Both the position numbers and the translations under genes were made by a program. Of a DNA stretch of 17,462 bases, positions 6,279-12,275 are shown in pieces. Origin of the DNA: Gemmatimonadales bacterium (GTDB taxonomy: Bacteria; Gemmatimonadota; Gemmatimonadetes; Palauibacterales; Palauibacteraceae). Below the pieces are notes generated by a model. The model saw only the letters and a program-made list of their open reading frames with translations. It was not told the DNA's origin and searched no databases. The stretch lies in the NCBI GenBank assembly GCA_030636765.1, contig DAOVWI010000033.1:1-17462 (forward strand), written 5' to 3'. Within the stretch, counting starts at the first letter, position 1, and the number at the start of each line of letters is the position of its first letter.

Positions 6279-7497
6279 GCGCGGCCGACTTCGGGACGAT
6301 CTCCACGAACTGACCATAGTGCGTGGGCTCTTCCAGCCGACAGGACCAGGCGAGCTCATCGTTCCACAAGGTCATGTCTGGACAGCCAGCGCACATGTCG
6401 GTCCGTCCGTCCGGCAGGACGTCGGCCGGCTGGATGATCATCACCGACTGGAGGTGTGCCCGCCCGAAGGCCCGGAGCGGGTTCAGGGCCAGCGCCTTCA
6501 GGTAGGCCGCGGCGGCCCCCGCTATGCCGTGGTCGAGCGGCGCCAGGAGCATCATCGAACGCCCGCGGCGGTGCACTTTGGGCGTGCTGTAGGCCAGGTA
6601 GCACCCGTGCCGGAGGTGGTGGGTGGTCTGCGCCAGCTCCATGAACTTGTGGCCGACGTATCCGTAGATCCGGTCCTTGGTGCCCAGACGCCCGGTGAGC
6701 AGCCACTTGAACGAGTCCGGCCGCTGCGTTCCGTTCAGGTACGCACAGGGCGTGAAGTCGGGGAAGCGGCCGCGGATCGCCTCCACGATGTCGGTCGACT
6801 TGATGTCGATCCTGCCGGCATCGTCGGCGGCGTACGGCAGCGGGCTGAAGTCGATCTTTTCACCGCGCACGTAATAGTCGAAATCTCCTCCCACCAGGCC
6901 GGCCCGGAAGGCGATGAACACCAGGACGTGCACGATGTCGATGTGCTCCTGACCCCACGCGACGACGTCGGGCACGTACTGAAGAGTGTCGCCGTACACC
7001 GTGGCGTTGAACGAGCACGACAGATCTCCCACGTCGGCGATCATCTGCGCGTAGTCGAGACGGAGCTCGTTGTGCTCGATCTCCGTCTTGTCTCGCCAGT
7101 GAGGCCGTCTCTGCTTGCTGTCGATGTGAAGGGTGAGCCCGTGCAGGCCGGCGCGCTTCAGCTCCACGAGAAGATCGCGGTCCAGCGCCAGCCCGTTGGT
7201 GTTCAGGATCGGCTTGATCCCCCGCTTCGCGACCATCTCGACGATGTCCACGATCCCGGGATGGGTGAGAGGGTCCCCTCCGGCGATGGAGATCCCGTCG
7301 CAGGTGCGGAGCCGAGTGAATACGTCCAGCTCGTGCTCGATCTCCTCGAGCGACTTGTGCGCCTTCGGGTCGTTGGTCCGATAGCAGCCGAGACAGGCCA
7401 GATTGCAGGCGGCCGTCGGCTCGAGCCAGGAAATCGAGTTGTCGGGAAGGCTCCAGGGAAGCCGGTACAGCTCTCGGTGATCGAGTGTGGTGGTCAA
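6268..7497 (-). CDS. Radical SAM protein, function unknown
   Basis: A 409-aa protein that should bind a 4Fe-4S cluster and cleave S-adenosylmethionine. The N-terminal region has the canonical CNLACLGC motif (C31, C35, C38) after SWLEPTAA, and GGDP at 73-76 as the SAM-contacting loop. Near the C-terminus MCAGCPDM...SC (Cys at about 369, 372, 386) could ligate an auxiliary cluster, as in SPASM-like domains. The TTG at 7497 is chosen because AGGAGG lies 5 nt before it; the longer frame from 7557 has no such site. The gene lies 139 bp downstream of the Trm112/methyltransferase gene on the same strand, so it may belong to the pterin cluster or have its own promoter in the AT-rich gap. It is not recognisably QueE. 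Substrate unknown. Confidence 0.82.
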   Translation of the reverse strand: MTTTLDHRELYRLPWSLPDNSISWLEPTAACNLACLGCYRTNDPKAHKSLEEIEHELDVFTRLRTCDGISIAGGDPLTHPGIVDIVEMVAKRGIKPILNTNGLALDRDLLVELKRAGLHGLTLHIDSKQRRPHWRDKTEIEHNELRLDYAQMIADVGDLSCSFNATVYGDTLQYVPDVVAWGQEHIDIVHVLVFIAFRAGLVGGDFDYYVRGEKIDFSPLPYAADDAGRIDIKSTDIVEAIRGRFPDFTPCAYLNGTQRPDSFKWLLTGRLGTKDRIYGYVGHKFMELAQTTHHLRHGCYLAYSTPKVHRRGRSMMLLAPLDHGIAGAAAAYLKALALNPLRAFGRAHLQSVMIIQPADVLPDGRTDMCAGCPDMTLWNDELAWSCRLEEPTHYGQFVEIVPKSAAPVQ

Positions 7498-7636
7498 CGG
7501 TTCCTCCTTTGACAGATACTTTCCGTCAACTATGGCAGGAGGATTACCCGGGTGCAACAGATAATGATACTAGTAATCGTAATGCATGGCGCACGTTACA
7601 GCAGCGGAGATGGACCTTCGATCACGGCCCACCACA
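7498..7636. other. AT-rich intergenic gap, possible promoter for the radical SAM gene
   Basis: The 139-bp gap holds an AT-rich island at 7558-7588 that contrasts with the surrounding GC-rich DNA and includes TACTAGTA. No -35/-10 pair of good quality was found. AGGAGG at 7503-7508 (minus strand) is the ribosome-binding site of the radical SAM gene. Confidence 0.4.
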
Positions 7637-8302
7637 TCACGTGCGGACGGCTACCAGGACGTGCTCCTCCTTCGCCACGACCTCCAATCCCTCGATTCCC
7701 TCAACCGCCGCCAGACCGGACCGAGAGTCGCCGGCCGGCGGGAGGCGCTCGGGCCCGAACACCACCAGGCGGCCAGCCGGCCGGAGCACGCGGAGGGCCT
7801 CCATCAGCACGCTGCGGTCGGGCTCGCGCAGAGCGATTCCCGAGATGCTTCCGGAGCGAAATGGGAGCCCCTCCTCGACGGTGCCCTGCAGCCGGCTGAC
7901 CCTCCGACTCGTCTCGCCCGGTGCGGGGACCACGCCCAGGCAACCCACCGCGACCACCTCGCAACCGGGCGCGAGCCGGGACAGCGGCTCGGCGATCGCA
8001 TCGAGGCCGCATCCGAGCACCAGGTACCCGGCTGCCTCGTGCGCTCCCAGCAGAGCGGCGGCCTGAAGCGCACGCTCCGTTTCGATCGCGGAGGGCGCGG
8101 CTTCCGGCTCCTCGTCCGAGAAGTGCACGACGCCGCCGCGGATCGGATACCGAGCCTCGCACTGAGGACACCCCAGCCAGCCCTCGACCACCCGTCGCTC
8201 GCTCCGACTCCGGACCACCGCCACCAGGCCCTGCGCGTACTCGTCGGCACCCTCCATCCGACAGGCGGGGCAGACCAGAATCTCCGTGAGCTCGATGAAC
8301 AA
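7637..8302 (-). CDS. Trm112-like zinc domain fused to a methyltransferase-like domain
   Basis: A 221-aa protein. The first 62 residues match the layout of Trm112p-type zinc modules: ELTEILVCPACR (Cys11, Cys14), GCPQC (Cys45, Cys48), then RYPIRGGVVHF. The rest resembles a compact class I SAM-dependent methyltransferase, with YLVLGCGLD (about 93-101) standing in for the glycine-rich loop and a late EALRVLRPAGRLVVFGP strand-helix. The fold looks shortened, so activity is uncertain. The start is TTG at 8302, placed because the domain begins there; no clear Shine-Dalgarno sequence is seen. It begins 31 nt after the reductase stop and is likely in the same transcript. Such fusions can act on RNA, lipid or small-molecule substrates; the pterin context makes a pterin substrate possible but unproven. 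Confidence 0.7.
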   Translation of the reverse strand: MFIELTEILVCPACRMEGADEYAQGLVAVVRSRSERRVVEGWLGCPQCEARYPIRGGVVHFSDEEPEAAPSAIETERALQAAALLGAHEAAGYLVLGCGLDAIAEPLSRLAPGCEVVAVGCLGVVPAPGETSRRVSRLQGTVEEGLPFRSGSISGIALREPDRSVLMEALRVLRPAGRLVVFGPERLPPAGDSRSGLAAVEGIEGLEVVAKEEHVLVAVRT

Positions 8303-8333
8303 TCGGGGCCGATGGCCTGCCGGCGAGGGCTTT

Positions 8334-9056
8334 CTAGGTCGTTGTGGGCGCGGACACGTCGGTGATCGCGCCCACGTCGGTGATCACGCCCACGTGCCGG
8401 GAGCGAAGAGCCCGGATCACGGCGTCCGCTACCAACCCGGAGGACAGCATGTGCTCACGCCTCGGAAGATCCACACCGAGGCGCTCCTGGAGCGGATCCC
8501 AGATCCCGGTGTCGACCGATCCCGTCTCGATCAGGGTCGTTCGGACCCCCGTCCCTGCGAGCTCCAGCTCAAGAACCTCGTGCAGACCCCTGAGCCCGTA
8601 CTTCGTGATGCAGTACGCCCCGCTCTCCGGGTACGGCCGGCTGCCGGCAGACGAGCCGATGTGAACCAGATGACCGTCGCCCCTGGCCAGCATGGAAGGC
8701 AGGAAGGCGCGGACGAGGACGAAGGGCGCCAGCAGGTTCACGCGCAGCTGTCTCTCCAGCTCCGCGGGCTCCGTCTCGTGGACACGCGCCAGCGAGAAGA
8801 CGCCTGCGTTGTTGACGACGATATCCGGCGCTCCGCCAAGCTCTCCGAGCACCGTGTCGGCTAAACGCTGCGCCTCTTCGGGCCGCTCGAGATCGGCCGG
8901 GACGGCGACCCCGCCGGTCTCGGCCGCCGCGCTCGCCAGCCGAGGCGTGTCCCTCGCGGTCAGGAGGAGCCGGACGTCCTCCGAGCGAAGCGCCCGCGCG
9001 ATCTCCAGCCCGATCCCCCGGCTGGCACCCGTTACCAGCGCGCTCCGGCCGGCCAA
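8334..9056 (-). CDS. Short-chain dehydrogenase/reductase, candidate sepiapterin-type reductase
   Basis: A 240-aa classical SDR. It shows TGASRGIG (9-16, NADP(H)-binding), NNAG (82-85), a catalytic Ser at 135/136 and YCITK with Tyr148 and Lys152. In animals and some bacteria an SDR (sepiapterin reductase) converts 6-pyruvoyl-tetrahydropterin to tetrahydrobiopterin. The gene follows GTP cyclohydrolase I by 2 nt and a PTPS gene lies just before, so that role is the best guess. The family motifs alone would not identify it. The start is TTG at 9056, likely by translational coupling since no ribosome-binding site is visible. The last 20 residues include a repeated ITDV segment encoded by an 18-bp tandem repeat, probably a disordered tail. 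Confidence 0.75.
   Translation of the reverse strand: MAGRSALVTGASRGIGLEIARALRSEDVRLLLTARDTPRLASAAAETGGVAVPADLERPEEAQRLADTVLGELGGAPDIVVNNAGVFSLARVHETEPAELERQLRVNLLAPFVLVRAFLPSMLARGDGHLVHIGSSAGSRPYPESGAYCITKYGLRGLHEVLELELAGTGVRTTLIETGSVDTGIWDPLQERLGVDLPRREHMLSSGLVADAVIRALRSRHVGVITDVGAITDVSAPTTT
8355..8396. repeat. 18-bp tandem repeat in the reductase C-terminus
   Basis: Two full copies of CACGTCGGTGATCRCGCC (8355-8372 and 8373-8390) and a six-base partial copy. On the minus strand they encode the repeated (V/A)ITDV pattern near the C-terminus. A slippage-type expansion in frame. Confidence 0.75.
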
Positions 9057-9058
9057 GC

Positions 9059-9694
9059 TCAGGAGATGAACTGGGGCGAGAGCGCGAGCCTCAAGAACTC
9101 CTCACGGGTTCGTGGATCGCTGCGAAAAAGGCCGCGGACGGCGCTGGTGATCGTCTTGCTGTTCTGCTTCTCCACCCCACGCATCATCATGCAGAGGTGG
9201 TACGCCTCCATGACCACTCCCACACCGCGAGGCGCCACGGCCTGCTCGAGTGCGCCGGCGATCTGCTCGGTGAGCCTTTCCTGCACCTGCAGCCGCCGGG
9301 CGAAGATCTCCACCAGGCGCGGGACCTTGCTCAGCCCGATGATCTTCCCGTCCGGGATGTAGGCGATGTGGACCTTCCCGAAGAAGGGCAGCATGTGGTG
9401 CTCGCAGAGGGAGTAGATCTCGATGTCCTTCACCAGCACCATGCTGTCGTGCTCTTCCTCGAAGACCCCGTCCCCCAACGCCTCTGCCGAATCCATGGTG
9501 TAGCCCCGCAGCATCCAGCGGAGCGAGTCCGCGACTCGCACGGGCGTGCGCCGCAGGCCGGGGCGTGAGGGGTCCTCACCCAGCCGCAGGAGCTGCTCGG
9601 CAATGAGCTCCTCGAGGCTCGCCTCCGAGAGCGCCGTGCGCCGGGCCGGGTCGTCAGCGCCCGGCGGGGCCGCCTTCAATCGCTCCTCACTCAC
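9059..9694 (-). CDS. folE: GTP cyclohydrolase I
   Basis: Converts GTP to 7,8-dihydroneopterin triphosphate, the entry step of folate and tetrahydrobiopterin synthesis. The 211-aa protein has all family hallmarks: the zinc ligands Cys97 and His100 in SLCEHHMLPFFG, His166 and Cys168 in AYHLCMMMRGVEKQNS, and PRLVEIFARRLQVQERLT. The length is typical. The start is GTG at 9694, which overlaps the stop of the PTPS gene by eight bases, so translation is probably coupled. The next gene (SDR) begins 2 nt after its stop. With an animal-like PTPS immediately before it, this copy is likely dedicated to a reduced pterin cofactor, although it could also serve folate. Confidence 0.96.
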   Translation of the reverse strand: MSEERLKAAPPGADDPARRTALSEASLEELIAEQLLRLGEDPSRPGLRRTPVRVADSLRWMLRGYTMDSAEALGDGVFEEEHDSMVLVKDIEIYSLCEHHMLPFFGKVHIAYIPDGKIIGLSKVPRLVEIFARRLQVQERLTEQIAGALEQAVAPRGVGVVMEAYHLCMMMRGVEKQNSKTITSAVRGLFRSDPRTREEFLRLALSPQFIS

Positions 9695-10100
9695 CGCGGT
9701 ATTCCACGAGATTGCGCTCCGTCTCCCAGAGCCTCACCGACACCAGGCGGGCTCCTTCCAGGTGGCCATCGATCCGGTGCCAGATTCGAACCGCCACGTT
9801 CTCGGCCGTCGGGTTCACGCCGTCCAGCCAACCCACATCCACGTTCAGGTTGGCGTGGTCCAGGTCCTGGATGACCAGATCGCTCACCAGGTCCCTCAAC
9901 CGCTTGACGTCGAGCACGAAGCCGGTCGTCGGATCCACCTCTCCCTCCACGGTCACCTCGAGCTGGTAGTTGTGCCCGTGACCGTTCGGGTTGCTGCACG
10001 CTCCGAAGACGGCGCGGTTCTGCGCATCGTCGAAGGCGGCGTTGCAGAGGCGGTGGGCGGCGGCGAAGTGTAGCCGCCGCGTGACTCGTACCTTCGGCAT
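9687..10100 (-). CDS. 6-pyruvoyl-tetrahydropterin synthase
   Basis: Converts dihydroneopterin triphosphate to 6-pyruvoyl-tetrahydropterin. The 137-aa protein begins MPKVRVTRRLHFAAAHRL and shows the zinc ligands His16, His41 and His43, a catalytic Cys35 in CSNPNGHGHNY, the Asp81-His82 pair in LDHANLN, PTAENVAVRIW and Glu126 in LWETERN. The C-x5-HGHNY spacing and flanking residues resemble animal PTPS more than QueD enzymes of queuosine synthesis, which have Cys-x3-HGH. The ATG at 10100 is preferred over the much longer frame because the upstream part encodes an RNA leader with a terminator rather than protein. GGAG lies close before the ATG. First gene of the pterin operon, with folE overlapping its end. 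Confidence 0.92.
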   Translation of the reverse strand: MPKVRVTRRLHFAAAHRLCNAAFDDAQNRAVFGACSNPNGHGHNYQLEVTVEGEVDPTTGFVLDVKRLRDLVSDLVIQDLDHANLNVDVGWLDGVNPTAENVAVRIWHRIDGHLEGARLVSVRLWETERNLVEYRGE

Positions 10101-10295
10101 TCTCTCCGTCCGAGAAAAAAAGGGCGGCTTTCGCCGCCCTTGAAAGGCCAGTGCAAGGGTTTTTTGAAGCCCTTTAGCAAGGCTTGAGCCCGACCTCCCG
10201 GTTCTCCGCCTTCCCCTACCGGGCATGACGTCCGTCGGAAGAGCCGAGTGACTCGTTTTTGTTGTCGGCTCAAAAACGAGCCTCACACCAACCAA
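10101..10295 (-). ncRNA. Structured leader RNA of the pterin operon (candidate riboswitch/attenuator)
   Basis: On the minus strand the transcript from about 10295 can form several exact structures. (a) A hairpin with 10-bp arms CTCGTTTTTG and CAAAAACGAG and a 9-nt loop (10280-10252). (b) The loop bases AGCCGA pair with TCGGCT at 10247-10242, giving an H-type pseudoknot. (c) TTGAGCCGAC (10273-10264) pairs with GTCGGGCTCAA (10194-10184) with one bulge, as an alternative to (a)/(b). (d) CCCGGT pairs with ACCGGG (10223-10197). (e) AAGGG (10174-10170) pairs with CCCTT (10159-10155), extended by TGC/GCA. (f) CCCTTG (10159-10154) pairs with CAAGGG (10142-10137). Stem (f) excludes both (e) and the terminator, as in an antiterminator. 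It matches no riboswitch class I can recall. It could instead be an independent small RNA. Confidence 0.55.
10115..10141 (-). terminator. Intrinsic terminator just upstream of the PTPS start
   Basis: On the minus strand AAGGGCGGC, a GAAA loop and GCCGCCCTT form a 9-bp stem followed by a run of T residues. It ends 14 nt before the ATG at 10100, so by position it regulates entry into the pterin operon unless a promoter lies in the last few bases. On the plus strand there is no adequate T-run after it. Confidence 0.8.
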
Positions 10296-10301
10296 CACCC
10301 C

Positions 10302-10331
10302 AAGATAACCAAGGCGTTGGCCCGAGGTCAA
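10302..10331 (-). promoter_or_regulatory. Sigma-70-type promoter of the pterin operon leader
   Basis: On the minus strand TTGACC (10331-10326), an 18-bp spacer and TATCTT (10307-10302). The -35 box matches five of six consensus bases and the -10 box four of six. The start point would be near 10295, giving a leader of about 195 nt. Confidence 0.5.
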
Positions 10332-10358
10332 TTTCTCGTGCCCGACGCCGACCCCCAG

Positions 10359-10364
10359 TAGATT
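10359..10364 (+). promoter_or_regulatory. Possible -10 element of a leaderless transcript
   Basis: TAGATT stands 7 nt before the ATG at 10372 and would place the transcription start at or next to the start codon. No Shine-Dalgarno sequence is visible, which fits a leaderless mRNA. No convincing -35 box is seen. Confidence 0.25.
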
Positions 10365-10371
10365 GCTTACG

Positions 10372-10707
10372 ATGACCCTGACGCCGCGGCGACTCCGCCG
10401 CCTTCTGGCGGGCTCTCTGAGCCTGACCACGCTCGGCGTTGCCCTCGCGCTGCCCCTCGTGGACGCTCTGGAGCCCGACGGGAGAGCGTCGATCGAGGCA
10501 GCTCACGAGCCGGGACGCTGCGGCTACAGCCACGATCACGCGGCGTGTGAGCAGTTCGCTCGCTCGCACGCGACGCACGTCCCGCCGCCGCTCCTGCCTT
10601 CCGCCGGCCTGGAGAGCGTAAGCCCGGGCATCTCCCGGAACCTGCCGTCTCGAGCCACGGAGCGACACGGCTCTGCCCTTCCCCGCGCCCCCCCTTCCAT
10701 CGGCTGA
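10372..10707 (+). CDS. Small secreted Cys/His-rich protein of the metal cluster
   Basis: A 111-aa protein of unrecognised family. It has an Arg-rich n-region and a hydrophobic segment (about 11-30), so it is exported or membrane-anchored. The mature part has a compact CGYSHDHAAC motif (Cys50, His54, His56, Cys59) followed by His66 and His69, well suited to bind zinc or a similar ion. The C-terminal half is Pro/Ser/Arg-rich and looks disordered. It is the first gene of the plus-strand cluster with a porin, a ZnuA-like protein, a permease and a ZIP transporter, which supports a periplasmic metal-binding or sensing role. The ATG at 10372 is preferred over TTG at 10363 by position relative to the signal peptide. 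A non-coding assignment is unlikely but possible. Confidence 0.55.
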   Translation: MTLTPRRLRRLLAGSLSLTTLGVALALPLVDALEPDGRASIEAAHEPGRCGYSHDHAACEQFARSHATHVPPPLLPSAGLESVSPGISRNLPSRATERHGSALPRAPPSIG

Positions 10708-10836
10708 AACCGTTTCTGGGACAGCCCCTGCAATCCGGCGTCAGCTGCCAGGCAGGGGCGGTCCACCGTTTCGTCGCGGGCCGCAGATCCCGCCGAGGCG
10801 GGTTGCCAGCCAATCAGCAGCCGATGAGGTGGAGAC
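10708..10836. other. Intergenic spacer
   Basis: 129 bp between the small Cys/His protein and the porin gene. GAGG at 10826-10829 serves as ribosome-binding site for the GTG at 10837. No AT-rich palindrome resembling a Zur box and no terminator were seen. Confidence 0.5.
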
Positions 10837-12204
10837 GTGGATCTCGACAAATTTGGCCGAATCACCGGTGGCATCGGGCTCCTCCTGGCGTCCATGCTGG
10901 CGGCTCCATCCGCCCTCGCGCAGCAGGTAGAGGAGGGGCCACAGGTCGCGCCACAGGATACGATCCTCACCAGGATCTCCCTCCTGGAAGCCCGGATCGA
11001 CAGCCTGGCCTCCGAGCTTGGAAGCCTGAAGGCCGCGGTCGCCGCAGCCGGGATCGCGCCGCTGCCGGTTCAGGACGATCTCAAGGCTGCCCCGCAGACC
11101 GAGCTCGAGGCGCTCCGGGCGGCGGCCCGGCAGGCGGTCGAGGAGGAGGGGGCGCCGGCCGAGGAGTCCGGAGGGGCCGCGAAGAGCCGAACCAGCGGCC
11201 TCCAGCTTCTCAACCCGGAGATCAGCGTCACGGGCGATTTCGTCGGAGCGGCCACCGCTCCGGGCGAAGGGGACGGCAACGTCTCCGCCATACCGAGGGA
11301 GTTCGAGTTCTCGTTCCAGGCCGTGATAGATCCGTTCGCCCGAACCAAGATCTTCTTCACCCGCGAGGACGAGGTGCCGATCGCCGGACTCACGCCGGAG
11401 GAAGAGCAGGAGGGCGGCGGCCAGTTCGAGATCGAGGAGGGATACGTGGACTGGGTGGCCCTCCCGGCCGGCATGAGCGTCAAGCTGGGACAGTTTCGGC
11501 AAGAGCTCGGCCTCTACAACCGCTGGCACACGCACGCCTTGCTGGAGGTGGACCGCCCCCTCGCCACGGTCGAGTTCGTGGGCGAGGACGGGCTGATTCA
11601 AGCGGGCGCCTCGCTCGCGCTCCCGATCTTTCAGACCGGGCCGGCCACGCACTCGGCATGGTTCGAGATCACCTCGGGCACCAACGACGTCCTCTTCGCC
11701 GACGGCAACGATCCTAGCTACCTGGGACGTGTCCAGAGCTTCTTCGACCTTGGACCCAGCTCATACATTCAGATCGGGGCCGATGGCGTGTGGGGACGGA
11801 ACGACGAGGAGAATCTCACGTCGCGGCTCTACTCCGTGGACCTCTCCTACCACTGGACGCCGCCGGGCGCCGCCCTGTACCGCGATCTCATTCTGAAGGG
11901 AGAGTGGTACTGGGCACATCAGGGCTTCGGAGGCGAGGATCTGGACGGGACAGGCGGATACGCTCAGGCACTCTACAAGTTCACCCGAAGATGGGAGGCG
12001 GGAGTGCGAGCGGACTACGTAAAGCGGTTCGACCCGAGGCCGAAGGTGTTCCAGCTCGTTCCGAGCGTGACGTGGTGGCAGAGCGAGTGGCTCCGGCTCC
12101 GCCTCCAGGGCAACATCGTGAAGAACGAGGGGGCCCCGACGGACTTCACGCTGCTCTTCCAGACCGTGTGGTCCGTGGGTCCGCACAGGCACGAGTCATA
12201 CTGA
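10837..12204 (+). CDS. Porin-like outer-membrane beta-barrel protein
   Basis: A 455-aa secreted protein. The signal peptide ends ALA at about residue 28. A short coiled coil follows (TRISLLEARIDSLASELGSLKAAV, about 45-68), as in trimeric porins of the OprP/OprO type, then an Ala/Glu-rich linker (about 87-120). From about residue 125 to the end the sequence alternates polar and aromatic residues in amphipathic strands, including FEFSFQAVIDPFARTKIFF, LGQFRQELGLYNRWH, SYIQIGADGVWGRN and a final FTLLFQTVWSVG strand. The GTG at 10837 has GAGG 7 nt upstream. Its place between a His-rich secreted protein and a ZnuA-like protein suggests passage of metal or a metal complex across the outer membrane, which is inferred only from context. 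There is no TonB box or plug domain. Confidence 0.75.
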   Translation: MDLDKFGRITGGIGLLLASMLAAPSALAQQVEEGPQVAPQDTILTRISLLEARIDSLASELGSLKAAVAAAGIAPLPVQDDLKAAPQTELEALRAAARQAVEEEGAPAEESGGAAKSRTSGLQLLNPEISVTGDFVGAATAPGEGDGNVSAIPREFEFSFQAVIDPFARTKIFFTREDEVPIAGLTPEEEQEGGGQFEIEEGYVDWVALPAGMSVKLGQFRQELGLYNRWHTHALLEVDRPLATVEFVGEDGLIQAGASLALPIFQTGPATHSAWFEITSGTNDVLFADGNDPSYLGRVQSFFDLGPSSYIQIGADGVWGRNDEENLTSRLYSVDLSYHWTPPGAALYRDLILKGEWYWAHQGFGGEDLDGTGGYAQALYKFTRRWEAGVRADYVKRFDPRPKVFQLVPSVTWWQSEWLRLRLQGNIVKNEGAPTDFTLLFQTVWSVGPHRHESY

Positions 12205-12275
12205 TGGTGTGGCTCCCGAGTTGTGGATCCCGTAACCTCAGGCCGGATTGCAGCATGGAGACAGGGCTCACCGTC

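Noticed and set aside
6118..7512. 464-codon plus-strand frame opposite the radical SAM gene
   Set aside because: Shadow frame; the minus strand has the CxxxCxxC motif and a strong ribosome-binding site.
7558..7605. Half-site resembling the sigma-54 activator motif (TGTAACG on the minus strand) before the radical SAM gene
   Set aside because: Only one arm matches, and no -24/-12 promoter with correct spacing lies downstream.
9687..10100. QueD of queuosine synthesis
   Set aside because: The Cys-x5-HGHNY spacing and flanking residues fit animal-like PTPS, and no queC or queE genes are adjacent.
10101..10295. Leader RNA as tmRNA, 6S RNA, SRP RNA or a THF/preQ1/cobalamin riboswitch
   Set aside because: None of the conserved sequence cores of these families that I know is present; the structure fits only a generic attenuator.
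9687..10430. A 247-codon reading frame that would extend PTPS upstream to 10430
   Set aside because: The added part runs through the promoter, the hairpins and the terminator and lacks any family similarity; the PTPS domain begins at the ATG at 10100.
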